From Scybalousia_A sp045221575 (lineage in GTDB: Bacteria; Bacteroidota; Bacteroidia; Bacteroidales; P3): 40,766 nucleotides of DNA. Location: positions 1 through 40,766 of the forward strand of contig JBGUWU010000007.1 of assembly GCA_045221575.1 (NCBI GenBank). Direction: 5' to 3'. The translations under genes were made by a program, and so were the position numbers. Positions 16,451-25,592 of this stretch are shown here, piece after piece (position 1 is the first letter of the stretch; the number at the start of each line of letters is the position of its first letter). The notes below the pieces were generated by a model. It saw only the letters and a list, made by a program, of their open reading frames with translations, was not told the DNA's origin and ran no database searches.

Positions 16451-16509
16451 AAAAGATTCCATATAAAAGGGAAAAGAACGAACTTGTGAAAATAAATTTT
16501 TATAAAAAA

Positions 16510-16545
16510 AACGCCGTTTTTGATTTTGAAAACGGCGTTCTATTT
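16510..16545. terminator. Bidirectional terminator between convergent genes
   Basis: The perfect 11-base stem AACGCCGTTTT / AAAACGGCGTT (16510-16520 and 16529-16539) has an 8-base loop, A-rich sequence before it and T-rich sequence after it. It separates the thioredoxin gene from the minus-strand binding-protein gene. Confidence 0.85.
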
Positions 16546-16610
16546 TAGTTAAACTAAGTATAAAGAAAATTAAAACGAGTTTTTATCTCTTTATCTATTT
16601 TATTTTGTTT

Positions 16611-17480
16611 TTATCTTTGCTTTATTGCATCAGACATAAGTCTTATTGCATCAATATATTTAGGACTATAAGCAGTAAGTAAATTCATATCTAAACCAAC
16701 AAGTTTATTATTCTTACTTGCTGATAGTTCGGAATAAGGTTTTGTATTCGCAAAAGCCCCAACCATTTTTCTATCCATGAAAATAAACTCTGGGTCTGCC
16801 ATTACTATGCTATCACGGTGAAATATCATATCTCCGTTGTTTTTTGCTACGTTTTCTATTCCTGCAATTTCCATTAGGTTTCCTATAATATGACTACCTG
16901 AAGCAACAACATCTTCTCCGTTTCTATCGTTGAACCTTATAGAAAAATAACCTTGAGGTTTCTCTTTAGAATTTTGTTTTTCAAGTGTTTCTATTTGTTT
17001 TTTATATTTTGCAATGGCATCATCTGTTTTACTTTTCTCGTTAAGTATCTCTCCTATTATGTTTAATGCTTTATAAGTGTCAGTTATTTTTGTTGGATAG
17101 GCAAAAAATACAAGGCTTATGTCGTTTTGTTCTAACCAATGCCAAATATCTTTATCTAAAGTAGTCATTGCAAAAACACAATCTGGCTTTATTTCTTTTA
17201 AGGCATTAGTATCCATACTGAAAATACTACCAACAACAGGAATTTTTTCTGTTCCTTCTATTGTTTTGCAATCTCCTCCTATACCGACAAGCTTATCTTG
17301 TAAAGAAAGTTTGTTCATCCATTCTACTAAACCAGGAATAAGACATATAACTTTTTGTGCTTCTTTTTTTATGGTAACTTCTCTATTTACCATATCTTTA
17401 ACCTTTTTGTCTTGCTTTGTACAAGAGAAACTTATAATCATAACTAACAAGACAAGAACTAATAATAATTTTTTCATCAC
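16611..17480 (-). CDS. BtuF/TroA-like substrate-binding lipoprotein
   Basis: The 289-residue protein starts with tandem Met codons and a lipoprotein signal ending FSC (Cys 20). The remainder has the two-lobed helical-backbone binding-protein features of the iron-siderophore/cobalamin class: VICLIPGLVEWMNKL near 43, VVGSIFSMDTNALKEIKPDCVFAM near 80, and a long connecting helix at about 155-195. It would capture a metal chelate or corrinoid for an ABC importer. No permease or ATPase gene is adjacent, so the partner transporter must be encoded elsewhere. A near-consensus promoter (TATTCTTG on the minus strand, plus-strand 17513-17520) lies about 35 bases upstream. Confidence 0.82.
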   Translation of the reverse strand: MMKKLLLVLVLLVMIISFSCTKQDKKVKDMVNREVTIKKEAQKVICLIPGLVEWMNKLSLQDKLVGIGGDCKTIEGTEKIPVVGSIFSMDTNALKEIKPDCVFAMTTLDKDIWHWLEQNDISLVFFAYPTKITDTYKALNIIGEILNEKSKTDDAIAKYKKQIETLEKQNSKEKPQGYFSIRFNDRNGEDVVASGSHIIGNLMEIAGIENVAKNNGDMIFHRDSIVMADPEFIFMDRKMVGAFANTKPYSELSASKNNKLVGLDMNLLTAYSPKYIDAIRLMSDAIKQR

Positions 17481-17543
17481 TTTATTTTTTTTATAAAATC
17501 CACATAATAACGCAAGAATAGATAAAAAAAGTATATAAAATTC

Positions 17544-17572
17544 TTGTTAATAAAATAAAAAATGTATTTTTG
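17544..17572 (+). promoter_or_regulatory. Promoter of the deoxyhypusine-synthase-like gene
   Basis: TTG (17544-17546) and TATTTTTG (17565-17572) are 18 bases apart, close to the Bacteroidota consensus, and the gene starts at 17617. Confidence 0.6.
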
Positions 17573-17616
17573 CAAACTCTAAAAAGAAACGTAAATAATA
17601 AAAAAATAGTAAAATA

Positions 17617-18636
17617 ATGGAAAAGAAAGATTTATTACAACAGACAATCAAACACGTTGATATAAAGGAAATAGATTCCACCCCTATTATTAACGCAATG
17701 AGAGAAATGTCTTTTGCTTCAAGAGAGACTGCTAATGCAGCAGATATTTTTGAAAGTATGATAGAGGACAAAGAATGTTCTACTATATTGACTCTTGCTG
17801 GTTCTACCTCTGCAGGTGGTTGTATGCAAGTTTATGTTGATATGGTAAAAAACAATATGATTGATGCTGTTGTTTCTACTGGTGCTTCCATAATAGACAT
17901 GGACCTATTTGAAGCCTTAGGTTTTAAACATTACAAAGGCTCTCAATTTATGGACGACATGACTTTAAGAGACAACTATGTAGATAGAATCTATGACACT
18001 TATATTGATGAAGAAGAATTGCAAATATGTGATAAAACAGTTAAAGAGATTGCTGACCAATTGGAACCTCGCCCGTATTCTTCTCGTGAGTTTATCTATG
18101 AAATAGGCAAATGGCTTGCTAATGGTAACGCAAAAAAGAAAGATTCTTTGATTCAAGCTTGTTATGAGAACAATGTACCTATCTTCTGTCCTGCTTTCTC
18201 TGATTGTAGTGCAGGCTTTGGTCTTGTTATGCATCAAGTTGCTAACCCAGAAAAACATGTTAGCATAGATTCTGTAAAAGATTTCCTTGAATTAACAAAT
18301 ATCAAAATAGCAGCAGGAACAACAGGTTTGTTTATGATTGGCGGTGGTACTCCAAAGAACTTTGCTCAAGATACAGTTGTTTGTGCTGAAGTCTTAGGAC
18401 ACGAAGTTGATATGCACAAATATGCTGTTCAAATAACTGTTGCTGATGTTAGAGATGGAGCATGCTCTTCTTCTACTTTGAAAGAAGCAGGCTCTTGGGG
18501 AAAAGTTTCTCCTAAGTATGAACAAATGGTTTATGCTGAAGCTACAACAGTTCTTCCTCTTATAGCTTCTTATGTTTATCATAAAGGAGAATGGAAAAAC
18601 AGAAAGAAAAGAGAATTCCAAAAACTTTTTAAATAG
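17617..18636 (+). CDS. Deoxyhypusine synthase-family protein
   Basis: This 339-residue protein aligns by eye with deoxyhypusine synthase: AGSTSAGGCM at 61-70, VSTGASIIDMDLFEALG at 86-102, GGGTPKNF at 242-249, and EAGSWGK at 290-296, where K296 matches the lysine that carries the aminobutyl intermediate in human DHS. The family moves an aminobutyl group from spermidine with NAD as cofactor. Bacteria have no eIF5A, so this copy probably acts on a small amine, for example to make homospermidine, as shown for some bacterial relatives; its substrate here is unknown. It has its own promoter and terminator and looks monocistronic, with no polyamine genes beside it. Confidence 0.85.
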   Translation: MEKKDLLQQTIKHVDIKEIDSTPIINAMREMSFASRETANAADIFESMIEDKECSTILTLAGSTSAGGCMQVYVDMVKNNMIDAVVSTGASIIDMDLFEALGFKHYKGSQFMDDMTLRDNYVDRIYDTYIDEEELQICDKTVKEIADQLEPRPYSSREFIYEIGKWLANGNAKKKDSLIQACYENNVPIFCPAFSDCSAGFGLVMHQVANPEKHVSIDSVKDFLELTNIKIAAGTTGLFMIGGGTPKNFAQDTVVCAEVLGHEVDMHKYAVQITVADVRDGACSSSTLKEAGSWGKVSPKYEQMVYAEATTVLPLIASYVYHKGEWKNRKKREFQKLFK

Positions 18637-18655
18637 AAAAAATAAAAAGAACTTG

Positions 18656-18688
18656 AAGAACGGTACAATGTATCGTTCTTTTTTTTTG
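18656..18688 (+). terminator. Terminator after the DHS-like gene
   Basis: A 10-base stem (18656-18665 with 18671-18680, one G-T wobble) with a 5-base loop is followed by eight T residues. Confidence 0.8.
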
Positions 18689-18727
18689 CAAAAATAGAGA
18701 TTATGAGATTATTTTTTTTATTGAAAG

Positions 18728-18758
18728 TTTGGCTTTTCAAAGATTTTTTATAAATTTG
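18728..18758 (+). promoter_or_regulatory. tpiA promoter
   Basis: TTTG (18728-18731), 19 bases, then TAAATTTG (18751-18758) is a full match to the Bacteroidota promoter consensus, 44 bases before the ATG at 18803. Confidence 0.75.
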
Positions 18759-18802
18759 CAAATTATAATAGACAAGAATTAAGAACAAAACATAATAAAA
18801 CG

Positions 18803-19564
18803 ATGAGAAGAAACATAGTAGCAGGCAATTGGAAAATGAATAAAAACTTTGCCGAAGCAGATGATTTGATTAATTCCATAGAAGAAACCCTTAGACAATA
18901 TGATACTACAGATGTAGATATTATCGTTTGTCCTCCTTTCCCTTATTTGGAATTAGTTAGCGATGTTAGTGAAGATTCCAATTTCTTTGTTGGAGCTCAA
19001 AATGTTGCGAAGTTTGATAATGGAGCATATACAGGCGAAGTATCTGCTTCTATGCTAAAAAGCATGGCTGTAGATTATTGTATTGTAGGTCATAGCGAAA
19101 GAAGAAAATATTTCTTTGAAACAAACCAAGACATTGCTCAAAAGATAGACCTTCTTTTGCAACAAGACATAACTCCAATAATGTGTGTTGGAGAAAGCCT
19201 TGAGGAAAGAGAAGCAGGCAAGCACTTTGACGTTATCAGAAAACAAGTAGAGGAAGGTATATTCCACCTTAAAGCAGAAGATATGCAAAGATGTATAATA
19301 GCATACGAACCTGTTTGGGCTATAGGAACGGGAAAAACCGCTACAAAAGAACAAGCACAAGAAATACATGCTTTTATCCGCAAACTTATTGTAGAAAAAT
19401 ACAACGATGATGTTGCTCAAGAAGTTTCTATCCTTTATGGTGGAAGTTGCAATCCAAAGAATGCTCAAGAGTTATTCTCTATGGAAGATGTTGATGGAGG
19501 ACTTATTGGAGGAGCATCTTTAAAAGCTAATGACTTTATTCAAATAGCATGCAGTTTTAATTAA
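18803..19564 (+). CDS. tpiA: Triosephosphate isomerase
   Basis: The 253-residue protein is a full-length triosephosphate isomerase, which interconverts dihydroxyacetone phosphate and glyceraldehyde 3-phosphate in glycolysis and gluconeogenesis in the cytoplasm. The catalytic residues are all present: N9 and K11 (AGNWKMN), H97 (IVGHSERR), E169 (AYEPVWAIGTGKTA), and the phosphate-binding GG motifs near the end (LYGGS, GGLIGGASL). It has its own consensus promoter and a terminator, so it is expressed alone and is expected to be a strong constitutive gene. Confidence 0.98.
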   Translation: MRRNIVAGNWKMNKNFAEADDLINSIEETLRQYDTTDVDIIVCPPFPYLELVSDVSEDSNFFVGAQNVAKFDNGAYTGEVSASMLKSMAVDYCIVGHSERRKYFFETNQDIAQKIDLLLQQDITPIMCVGESLEEREAGKHFDVIRKQVEEGIFHLKAEDMQRCIIAYEPVWAIGTGKTATKEQAQEIHAFIRKLIVEKYNDDVAQEVSILYGGSCNPKNAQELFSMEDVDGGLIGGASLKANDFIQIACSFN

Positions 19565-19589
19565 TCATAAAGTAATAATCATTAACTAT

Positions 19590-19643
19590 ACTAAGGTCAA
19601 ATACAAAATTGATAAACATTATCTTGTTTGACCTTAGTTTTTT
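19590..19643 (+). terminator. tpiA terminator
   Basis: A 12-base stem (ACTAAGGTCAAA at 19590-19601 with its complement at 19627-19638) encloses a 25-base loop and runs into T residues on the plus strand. Confidence 0.8.
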
Positions 19644-19680
19644 GTTATCCTTATAAATCAACAACAATAGAAAAAAAATA

Positions 19681-20520
19681 ATGAACTATATTAAGGTAAC
19701 ATTTTCTTTGAATAACGAATCAGATTGGAAGATTGACTTGTTTAAAGACTCTTTATTAGAAGTAGGCTTTGACAGTTTTGTTGATAATGAAGAAGGCTTT
19801 GAAGCCTATGCTCCAGAAAATGATTTTCAAAAAGAAAAAATTCCAGAGATAATTAAACAATCTGCATTGGATAATAAAGAGTCTGTAAAATACGATATTG
19901 ATTTTATAGCTGACCAAAATTGGAACTATGTTTGGGAACAAAGTTCTCCGTGTGTGCAATTTGGCAATCTCTGTTTGATTCGTAAGTCTTCTCAAGAAAA
20001 ACAAAATACTTTGTACGATATAATCATAAATCCTAAACAAAGTTTTGGTACTGCAACTCACCCAACTACCTATATGATTATAGAATATTTATTATCTTTG
20101 AATATGGAGAACAAATATGTTATGGATATGGGCTGTGGTACAGGTGTTTTAGGTATTCTTTCAAAAAAAATGGGTGCTGAATATGTAGAATCTATAGATA
20201 TTGATTCTTGGGCTAAAGAAAATACAGAAGAAAATGCTCAAGAGAATAACGTTTGTTTAAATATCAAACAAGGAGGTGCTGAAAAAATAAGCAAAGATAA
20301 ACGTTTTGATATTTTTATCGCAAATATTAATCTTAATATTCTAAAAGACAATATCCCAACTTACACAAAGTATATAAACAAAGGAGGGTCTCTAATCCTT
20401 AGTGGTTTTTATCAAGAAGATATAAAGGAATTATTGGATAATGTTACACCTTTAGGATATAAATTAAAATCTTCTTCAAATAAAGACAATTGGGCTTTAG
20501 TTGTATTAGAAAAACAATAA
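19681..20520 (+). CDS. prmA: Ribosomal protein L11 methyltransferase
   Basis: The 279-residue protein has the PrmA layout: an N-terminal substrate-recognition domain (1-110), the conserved linker QSFGTATHPTT at 120-130, the S-adenosylmethionine motif DMGCGTGVLGI at 149-159, an acidic SAM-ribose motif near 171-175, and ANINLNIL at 214-221, the counterpart of the family's N-x-x-x-x-hydrophobic loop. It methylates lysines and the amino terminus of ribosomal protein L11. The gene stands between two hairpins and appears monocistronic. It is short compared with E. coli PrmA (293 residues), normal for this phylum. Confidence 0.93.
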   Translation: MNYIKVTFSLNNESDWKIDLFKDSLLEVGFDSFVDNEEGFEAYAPENDFQKEKIPEIIKQSALDNKESVKYDIDFIADQNWNYVWEQSSPCVQFGNLCLIRKSSQEKQNTLYDIIINPKQSFGTATHPTTYMIIEYLLSLNMENKYVMDMGCGTGVLGILSKKMGAEYVESIDIDSWAKENTEENAQENNVCLNIKQGGAEKISKDKRFDIFIANINLNILKDNIPTYTKYINKGGSLILSGFYQEDIKELLDNVTPLGYKLKSSSNKDNWALVVLEKQ

Positions 20521-20547
20521 AATCAAAATCATTAAACATCATAAAAA

Positions 20548-20599
20548 CTTTACAAACGAACTACTAATTCTTGTATAGAATAAAAGTTCGTTTGTAAAG
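20548..20599. terminator. Hairpin downstream of prmA
   Basis: A 15-base perfect stem (CTTTACAAACGAACT at 20548-20562, complement at 20585-20599) has a 22-base loop. It lacks a T run on the plus strand, so either it acts as a stabilising 3' hairpin or termination is weak. Confidence 0.5.
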
Positions 20600-20681
20600 A
20601 TTATGTTATCAATCAAAGACAGTAAAATTTCGCAACTCTTACCTTTGCTTATATGCACTTGGCGTTAAATTGAGAAAAAAG

Positions 20682-20712
20682 TTTGTTAGTTTCTCAAAAA
20701 GATGTAAATTTG
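20682..20712 (+). promoter_or_regulatory. guaB promoter
   Basis: TTTG (20682-20685), 19 bases and TAAATTTG (20705-20712) match the consensus, with the ATG 24 bases further on at 20737. Confidence 0.75.
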
Positions 20713-20736
20713 CACGAAAATATATACTTATAAGAA

Positions 20737-22203
20737 ATGTTTTCATACACTGACAAGATTATTGGAGAGGGACTAACTTATGACGATGTACTTTTAGTAC
20801 CATCTTATTCTGAAATAATCCCCAAAGAAGTTACGGTTCAGAGCCGTTTTTCAAGAAATATTAATGTGAATATACCTATAGTAGCAGCAGCAATGGACAC
20901 TGTTACTGAAGCACCTATGGCTATTGCTATGGCTCAAGAAGGTGGCATAGGAGTACTTCACAAGAATATGTCTATAGAACATCAAGCAGAAGAAGTTCTT
21001 AAAGTAAAACGTAGTGAAAATGGTATGATTACCAACCCAACTACTTTGCACAAAGATGCAGTTGTAGAAGATGCTCTAAAAATGATGAGAGAGTTCTCTA
21101 TAGGTGGTATTCCAATAGTTGATGAACAAAATAGACTTATAGGTATTGTTACTAATAGAGACCTTAGATTTGAAAAAGATATTCGCCGTCCTTTGTGCGA
21201 AATAATGACAAAAAATGTTATTAGCACCAATCAGGGTACAACATTTGCACAAGCAGCAGAAATTCTACAACAACATAGAATAGAAAAATTACCTGTCATT
21301 GATAATGAAGGACATCTTATTGGTTTGATTACATACCGAGATATAATCAAAGTAAAACAAAGACCTATGGCTTGCAAAGATGATATGGGAAGACTTAGAG
21401 TCGCTGCTGGTATAGGTATTACTAAGGATATGTACGACAGAATAGATGCTGTAATCAATGCAGGTGTTGATGCTATTGTTGTAGATACTGCTCATGGTCA
21501 TTCAAAGAATGTTGTTAATGCTTTAAAAGAGATAAAGAAAAAATACAAAGATGTTGATGTTGTCGTAGGAAATATTGCAACACCAGAAGCAGCAACATTA
21601 TTAGCTGAGGCAGGTGCTGATGCTGTTAAAGTAGGTATTGGACCTGGTAGTATTTGTACCACCAGAGTTGTTGCTGGTATAGGAATGCCACAGCTAACAG
21701 CAGTACTTAGAGTTTGCAATGCTTTGAAAGATAAAAACGTCCCTGTTATTGCAGATGGAGGTATTAGATATTCAGGAGATATTGTTAAGGCTCTTGCCGC
21801 CGGTGCTTCAACAATTATGGCAGGTTCTTTGTTAGCTGGAACAGAAGAAAGTCCTGGAGATACAATTATCTTAGAAGGAAGAAAATATAAAGCTTACAGA
21901 GGAATGGGTTCTTTAGATGCTATGCAAAACGGCAGTAAAGATCGTTATTTCCAATCTGACGAAAAAGACCTTAAGAAACTTGTTCCAGAAGGCATCGTAG
22001 GACGTGTTCCTTATAAAGGAAGTGTTACAGAGGTTATATATCAACTTGTTGGTGGTTTAAAAGCTGGTATGGGCTACACTGGCTCTCAAAATTTAGAGAT
22101 GTTACGACAAGCTAAATTCATAAAAATAACTAACGCTGGATTTATTGAAGGACACCCTCATGATATAACAATAACAAAAGAAGCCCCTAATTATTCACGA
22201 TGA
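20737..22203 (+). CDS. guaB: Inosine-5'-monophosphate dehydrogenase
   Basis: The 488-residue protein oxidises IMP to XMP with NAD, the first step committed to GMP. It has the TIM-barrel catalytic domain interrupted by two CBS domains (about 97-205), the catalytic C307 in GPGSICTTR, the IMP phosphate-binding loops (ADGGIRYSGD, AGSLLAGTEESPG), the flap motif YKAYRGMGSL, and a C-terminal GYTGSQNL segment. All expected residues are present. The stop overlaps the start of the next gene by four bases (ATGA), coupling guaB to two foldases, a MoxR ATPase and an OmpA-like protein, none of which acts in purine synthesis. Confidence 0.98.
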   Translation: MFSYTDKIIGEGLTYDDVLLVPSYSEIIPKEVTVQSRFSRNINVNIPIVAAAMDTVTEAPMAIAMAQEGGIGVLHKNMSIEHQAEEVLKVKRSENGMITNPTTLHKDAVVEDALKMMREFSIGGIPIVDEQNRLIGIVTNRDLRFEKDIRRPLCEIMTKNVISTNQGTTFAQAAEILQQHRIEKLPVIDNEGHLIGLITYRDIIKVKQRPMACKDDMGRLRVAAGIGITKDMYDRIDAVINAGVDAIVVDTAHGHSKNVVNALKEIKKKYKDVDVVVGNIATPEAATLLAEAGADAVKVGIGPGSICTTRVVAGIGMPQLTAVLRVCNALKDKNVPVIADGGIRYSGDIVKALAAGASTIMAGSLLAGTEESPGDTIILEGRKYKAYRGMGSLDAMQNGSKDRYFQSDEKDLKKLVPEGIVGRVPYKGSVTEVIYQLVGGLKAGMGYTGSQNLEMLRQAKFIKITNAGFIEGHPHDITITKEAPNYSR

Positions 22204-24227
22204 AAAAGATTTTTATTTTAACACTTACGCTTATATTATCTTCATTTGTGCTTAATGCTCAAAATGATAATGATATTGTTTTAGAAATTCAAGGTGAGAA
22301 AATAACAAAGGCTGAGTTTTTAAAAATGTATAATAGAAATAGTGTAGCTTCTTCTACCATAAACAAAGAAGACCTCAACAACTATTTGGATTTATACATC
22401 AACTATAAACTAAAACTTTTGCAAGCGAAACTAGAAGGTCTTGACACTACTAAAACATACTTAGAAGAGGTTGATAATTATAGAAAACAGATGATACAAC
22501 CGTATATCAACGATGTATCAATAACTGATTCTCTTATAAAGGAAGCGTATGAAAGAGAAAAGGAATTCATTAGAGCTTCACATATCCTTATTAGCGTACC
22601 TGCAAATGCAACTCCTGCAGATACCTTAGAAGCATATAAAAAAGCTTTGATGATAAGAGATAAAGCATTGAAAGGAGAGGACTTTTCTAAGCTTGCTATT
22701 GAATACTCTGATGATCCTTCTGCCAAAGGACGTGAAGCAACAGAAGAACAGGCTGCTATCTTAGGTAATGGTGGAGATTTGGGCTATTTTACTTCTATGA
22801 CTATGGTTTATCCTTTTGAAAGTGCTTGCTATTCTTTGAAAAAAGGAGATGTTTCAATGCCGATAAAAACAACTTTCGGTTATCATATTATAAAACTTAC
22901 TGACAGAATACCTGCTCCTTTCTTTACATGTAACATAAAACATGTGTGGATTAACACTCAAAAACATTCTGAACAAGAAGCAAAGCAACTTATAGAAGAA
23001 GCTTATTCCCATGTCAGTGAATGGAAAATAGATTCTGTAGCAAGAGCTTATTCTGATGATTCTTATTCAGCACAAAACAATGGTTGGCTTATGAAACAAA
23101 AACCGAATACACTTCCTGCTGAATATATAGAACTAATAAAAGACATGCAAATAGAAGAGCTTTCTCCTATAATTAAGACACGTTATGGTTGGCATTTCTT
23201 TAAACTAATGAACATTCAACCACTACAATCTTTGGAAGAAAGAAAACCACAAATAACACAGAGAATTAGTCGTGATGTTCGTGCTTATAAAACAATAGAA
23301 AGTTTTATTCAAAAGAGCAAAGTTTTCTATAACTTTACTGAAAACAAGAAGAGTCTTACTGAATTAAATTCTTTAATAACTGATAGTATTTTTGCTGGCA
23401 CTTGGCAAATACCTGAAAACTTTGTTGGTGATAAAGTTTTGTTCTCTATCGGTGATACTTCTTTTACTCAAAGAGATTTTCTTGAAGAAATATACACAAC
23501 TCAACGCAAACAAACACCAGAATATATTCCTTTGTTCTTAGAAAAAATGTTTAATAGCGTAGCAGATAAAAAAGTTTTGGAATACGCAGACAGTAAATTA
23601 GAAGAACGTTTCCCTGAGTTAAAAGAAACGATGGACGCATTTAGAGAAGGAATACTTATCTTTGCTATAACAGATAAGGAAGTTTGGAACAAAAGTCTTA
23701 TTGATTCTGTTGGCTTGGCTGATTTCTATGAAAAGCATAAAGATGAATATATTTGGCAAGATAGAGCTGATGTTACAACATGGAACATAGACAAAAGCAT
23801 AGACCTAAAAAAGGCAACTAAGATAATTGCAAAGTATAACAAGAAAAACAGAACAAACGACCAAACAAGAGAATACTTATTAAAGAAATTTTCTATAACA
23901 GAAAAGCCTGATAAATATTTTTCTTACTCTTGGGGTAGATATGAAAAAGGAGCAAATAAAAATATAGATAAACTTATTTGGAATACTTCTTTAGCAAATA
24001 ATTTAAAACAAGAGAACGTTGTCCTTTCAGATACTACTCTTATGACAAATAAAAACAATGTTTTTGTTCTTAAGCGTTTTGTTGCTCCTCAAACAAAAAC
24101 TTTAGATGAGTGTAAAGGAGTTGTTACTTCTCAATATCAAGAGGTATTGGAAAAGAATTGGATAGAAACTCTTAGAAGAAAATACACTTACACTGTTAAT
24201 TACGATGTCTTTAATTCTATAAAGTAA
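22200..24227 (+). CDS. Periplasmic parvulin-type peptidyl-prolyl isomerase (two domains)
   Basis: The 675-residue protein has a signal peptide ending LNAQ (residue 21). An N-terminal helical chaperone region (24-120) is followed by a parvulin domain at about 123-234 (RASHILISV, GGDLGYF, TTFGYHIIKL). A second, degenerate parvulin follows at about 243-337 (IKHVWINTQ, TRYGWHFFKL). A long C-terminal tail (350-675) has no motif I recognise and is absent from SurA of Proteobacteria. It probably helps outer-membrane proteins fold in the periplasm. It overlaps guaB by four bases and is followed with no gap by a second SurA-like gene. Confidence 0.88.
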   Translation: MKKIFILTLTLILSSFVLNAQNDNDIVLEIQGEKITKAEFLKMYNRNSVASSTINKEDLNNYLDLYINYKLKLLQAKLEGLDTTKTYLEEVDNYRKQMIQPYINDVSITDSLIKEAYEREKEFIRASHILISVPANATPADTLEAYKKALMIRDKALKGEDFSKLAIEYSDDPSAKGREATEEQAAILGNGGDLGYFTSMTMVYPFESACYSLKKGDVSMPIKTTFGYHIIKLTDRIPAPFFTCNIKHVWINTQKHSEQEAKQLIEEAYSHVSEWKIDSVARAYSDDSYSAQNNGWLMKQKPNTLPAEYIELIKDMQIEELSPIIKTRYGWHFFKLMNIQPLQSLEERKPQITQRISRDVRAYKTIESFIQKSKVFYNFTENKKSLTELNSLITDSIFAGTWQIPENFVGDKVLFSIGDTSFTQRDFLEEIYTTQRKQTPEYIPLFLEKMFNSVADKKVLEYADSKLEERFPELKETMDAFREGILIFAITDKEVWNKSLIDSVGLADFYEKHKDEYIWQDRADVTTWNIDKSIDLKKATKIIAKYNKKNRTNDQTREYLLKKFSITEKPDKYFSYSWGRYEKGANKNIDKLIWNTSLANNLKQENVVLSDTTLMTNKNNVFVLKRFVAPQTKTLDECKGVVTSQYQEVLEKNWIETLRRKYTYTVNYDVFNSIK

Positions 24228-25586
24228 ATGAAAACTACAAAAAATATATTATTTGCGTTATTATTATTTTTCTCCTCTATAGCTTCCGCTCAAACTTTAG
24301 TAGATGAGGTTATTGCTATAGTAGGACAGAATATGATAAAATACTCTGAATTAGAAACTAATTATATTCAATCGCGTTCAAACTCTAACAACGCTAATCA
24401 AACACGTTGTGATGTCTTAGATAATATGCTTTTGAATAAACTGTTTTTACATCAAGCTGATATAGATTCCTTGGAAATTTCAGACAACGACTTAGACCAA
24501 GAAATGGACTCTCGTATTAGATATATGATTCAAATCTACGGTTCTCAAGAAAGAATGGAACGTCAAATGCAAAAGTCTTTGTCTGAAATACGCTCACAGT
24601 ATAGAGATATTATAAAAGAGAATATGCTTATTCAACAGGAACAAAACAAACTTACAGGAGATTTAAAAATAACTCCTCAAGAAGTTGTAGATTTCTATAA
24701 AAGCATTCCTCAAGACTCTTTGCCAACAATAGAAGAAGAATATGAATTAACTCAAATAGTAAAGATTCCTGTTGTATCTGCTGAAGAAAAAGAACTTGTG
24801 AAACAAAAACTTAACAGTTATAGAGATAGAATTCTTAAAGGAGATAAATTTTCTACCATTGCCACTCTATATTCTGATGACGAAGCTTCTGCTCGTAAAG
24901 GTGGAGATTTAGGTTTCTTTACACGAGGCACAATGGTTGGAGAATTCGAAAGTATCGCTTTTTCTTTACAACCTGGAGAAATATCTCCTGTATTTGAAAC
25001 TAAGTTTGGTTTTCATATTGTTCAGATGATAGAACGCCGAGGTGATCAAATAAATTGCAGACATATACTTCTACAACCAAAAGTTTCTGCTCTTTCTCTT
25101 TACAATGCTAAACAATTTTTGGATAGCATAAAATCTATGATTGATAGTGGACAAATATCTTTTGAAGACGCTATAGTAAAATACTCTGATGATGATAGTA
25201 AAATAAATGGAGGTCTTATAATAAACAAAAACACGGCTTCTTCTCGTCTTTTAAAAGATGCTATAAATGAAACAATAGACAACGTAGATAAAGTTGATTT
25301 TAATTCAATGAAACAAGGAGATATTACTTCTGCTGTTGAATTTAAATCTGAACTATCCAACGCTTATCGTCTAATAAAAGTAAAACGTAAAGTTGAGAAA
25401 CATACTGTCAATCTTGAAAACGACTTTGACCGCCTACAACAGATTGCTCTTTCAGATAAAAAACTAAAGATTATAAGAAAGTGGGCAGAAAATCTTATCA
25501 CTAAGACTTATATCAGAATAGACGAAAAATATACTGATTGTGATTTTTCAATTAATTGGCTCAATAGTGTTAATAAAAACAGATAA
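24228..25586 (+). CDS. SurA-like periplasmic chaperone/peptidyl-prolyl isomerase
   Basis: This 452-residue protein has a signal peptide ending SAQ (residue 22), a SurA N-terminal helical domain (about 24-160, opening LVDEVIAIVGQNMIKYSEL), a parvulin domain at about 173-268 (LTQIVKIPV, GGDLGFF, KFGFHIVQM) and a second, weaker one from about 276 (NCRHILLQP, INGGLI). This is the domain order of E. coli SurA (428 residues). It should chaperone unfolded beta-barrel proteins towards the BAM complex. It begins at the base after the previous stop codon, and a MoxR ATPase gene follows six bases later. Confidence 0.9.
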   Translation: MKTTKNILFALLLFFSSIASAQTLVDEVIAIVGQNMIKYSELETNYIQSRSNSNNANQTRCDVLDNMLLNKLFLHQADIDSLEISDNDLDQEMDSRIRYMIQIYGSQERMERQMQKSLSEIRSQYRDIIKENMLIQQEQNKLTGDLKITPQEVVDFYKSIPQDSLPTIEEEYELTQIVKIPVVSAEEKELVKQKLNSYRDRILKGDKFSTIATLYSDDEASARKGGDLGFFTRGTMVGEFESIAFSLQPGEISPVFETKFGFHIVQMIERRGDQINCRHILLQPKVSALSLYNAKQFLDSIKSMIDSGQISFEDAIVKYSDDDSKINGGLIINKNTASSRLLKDAINETIDNVDKVDFNSMKQGDITSAVEFKSELSNAYRLIKVKRKVEKHTVNLENDFDRLQQIALSDKKLKIIRKWAENLITKTYIRIDEKYTDCDFSINWLNSVNKNR

Positions 25587-25592
25587 TTTTAA

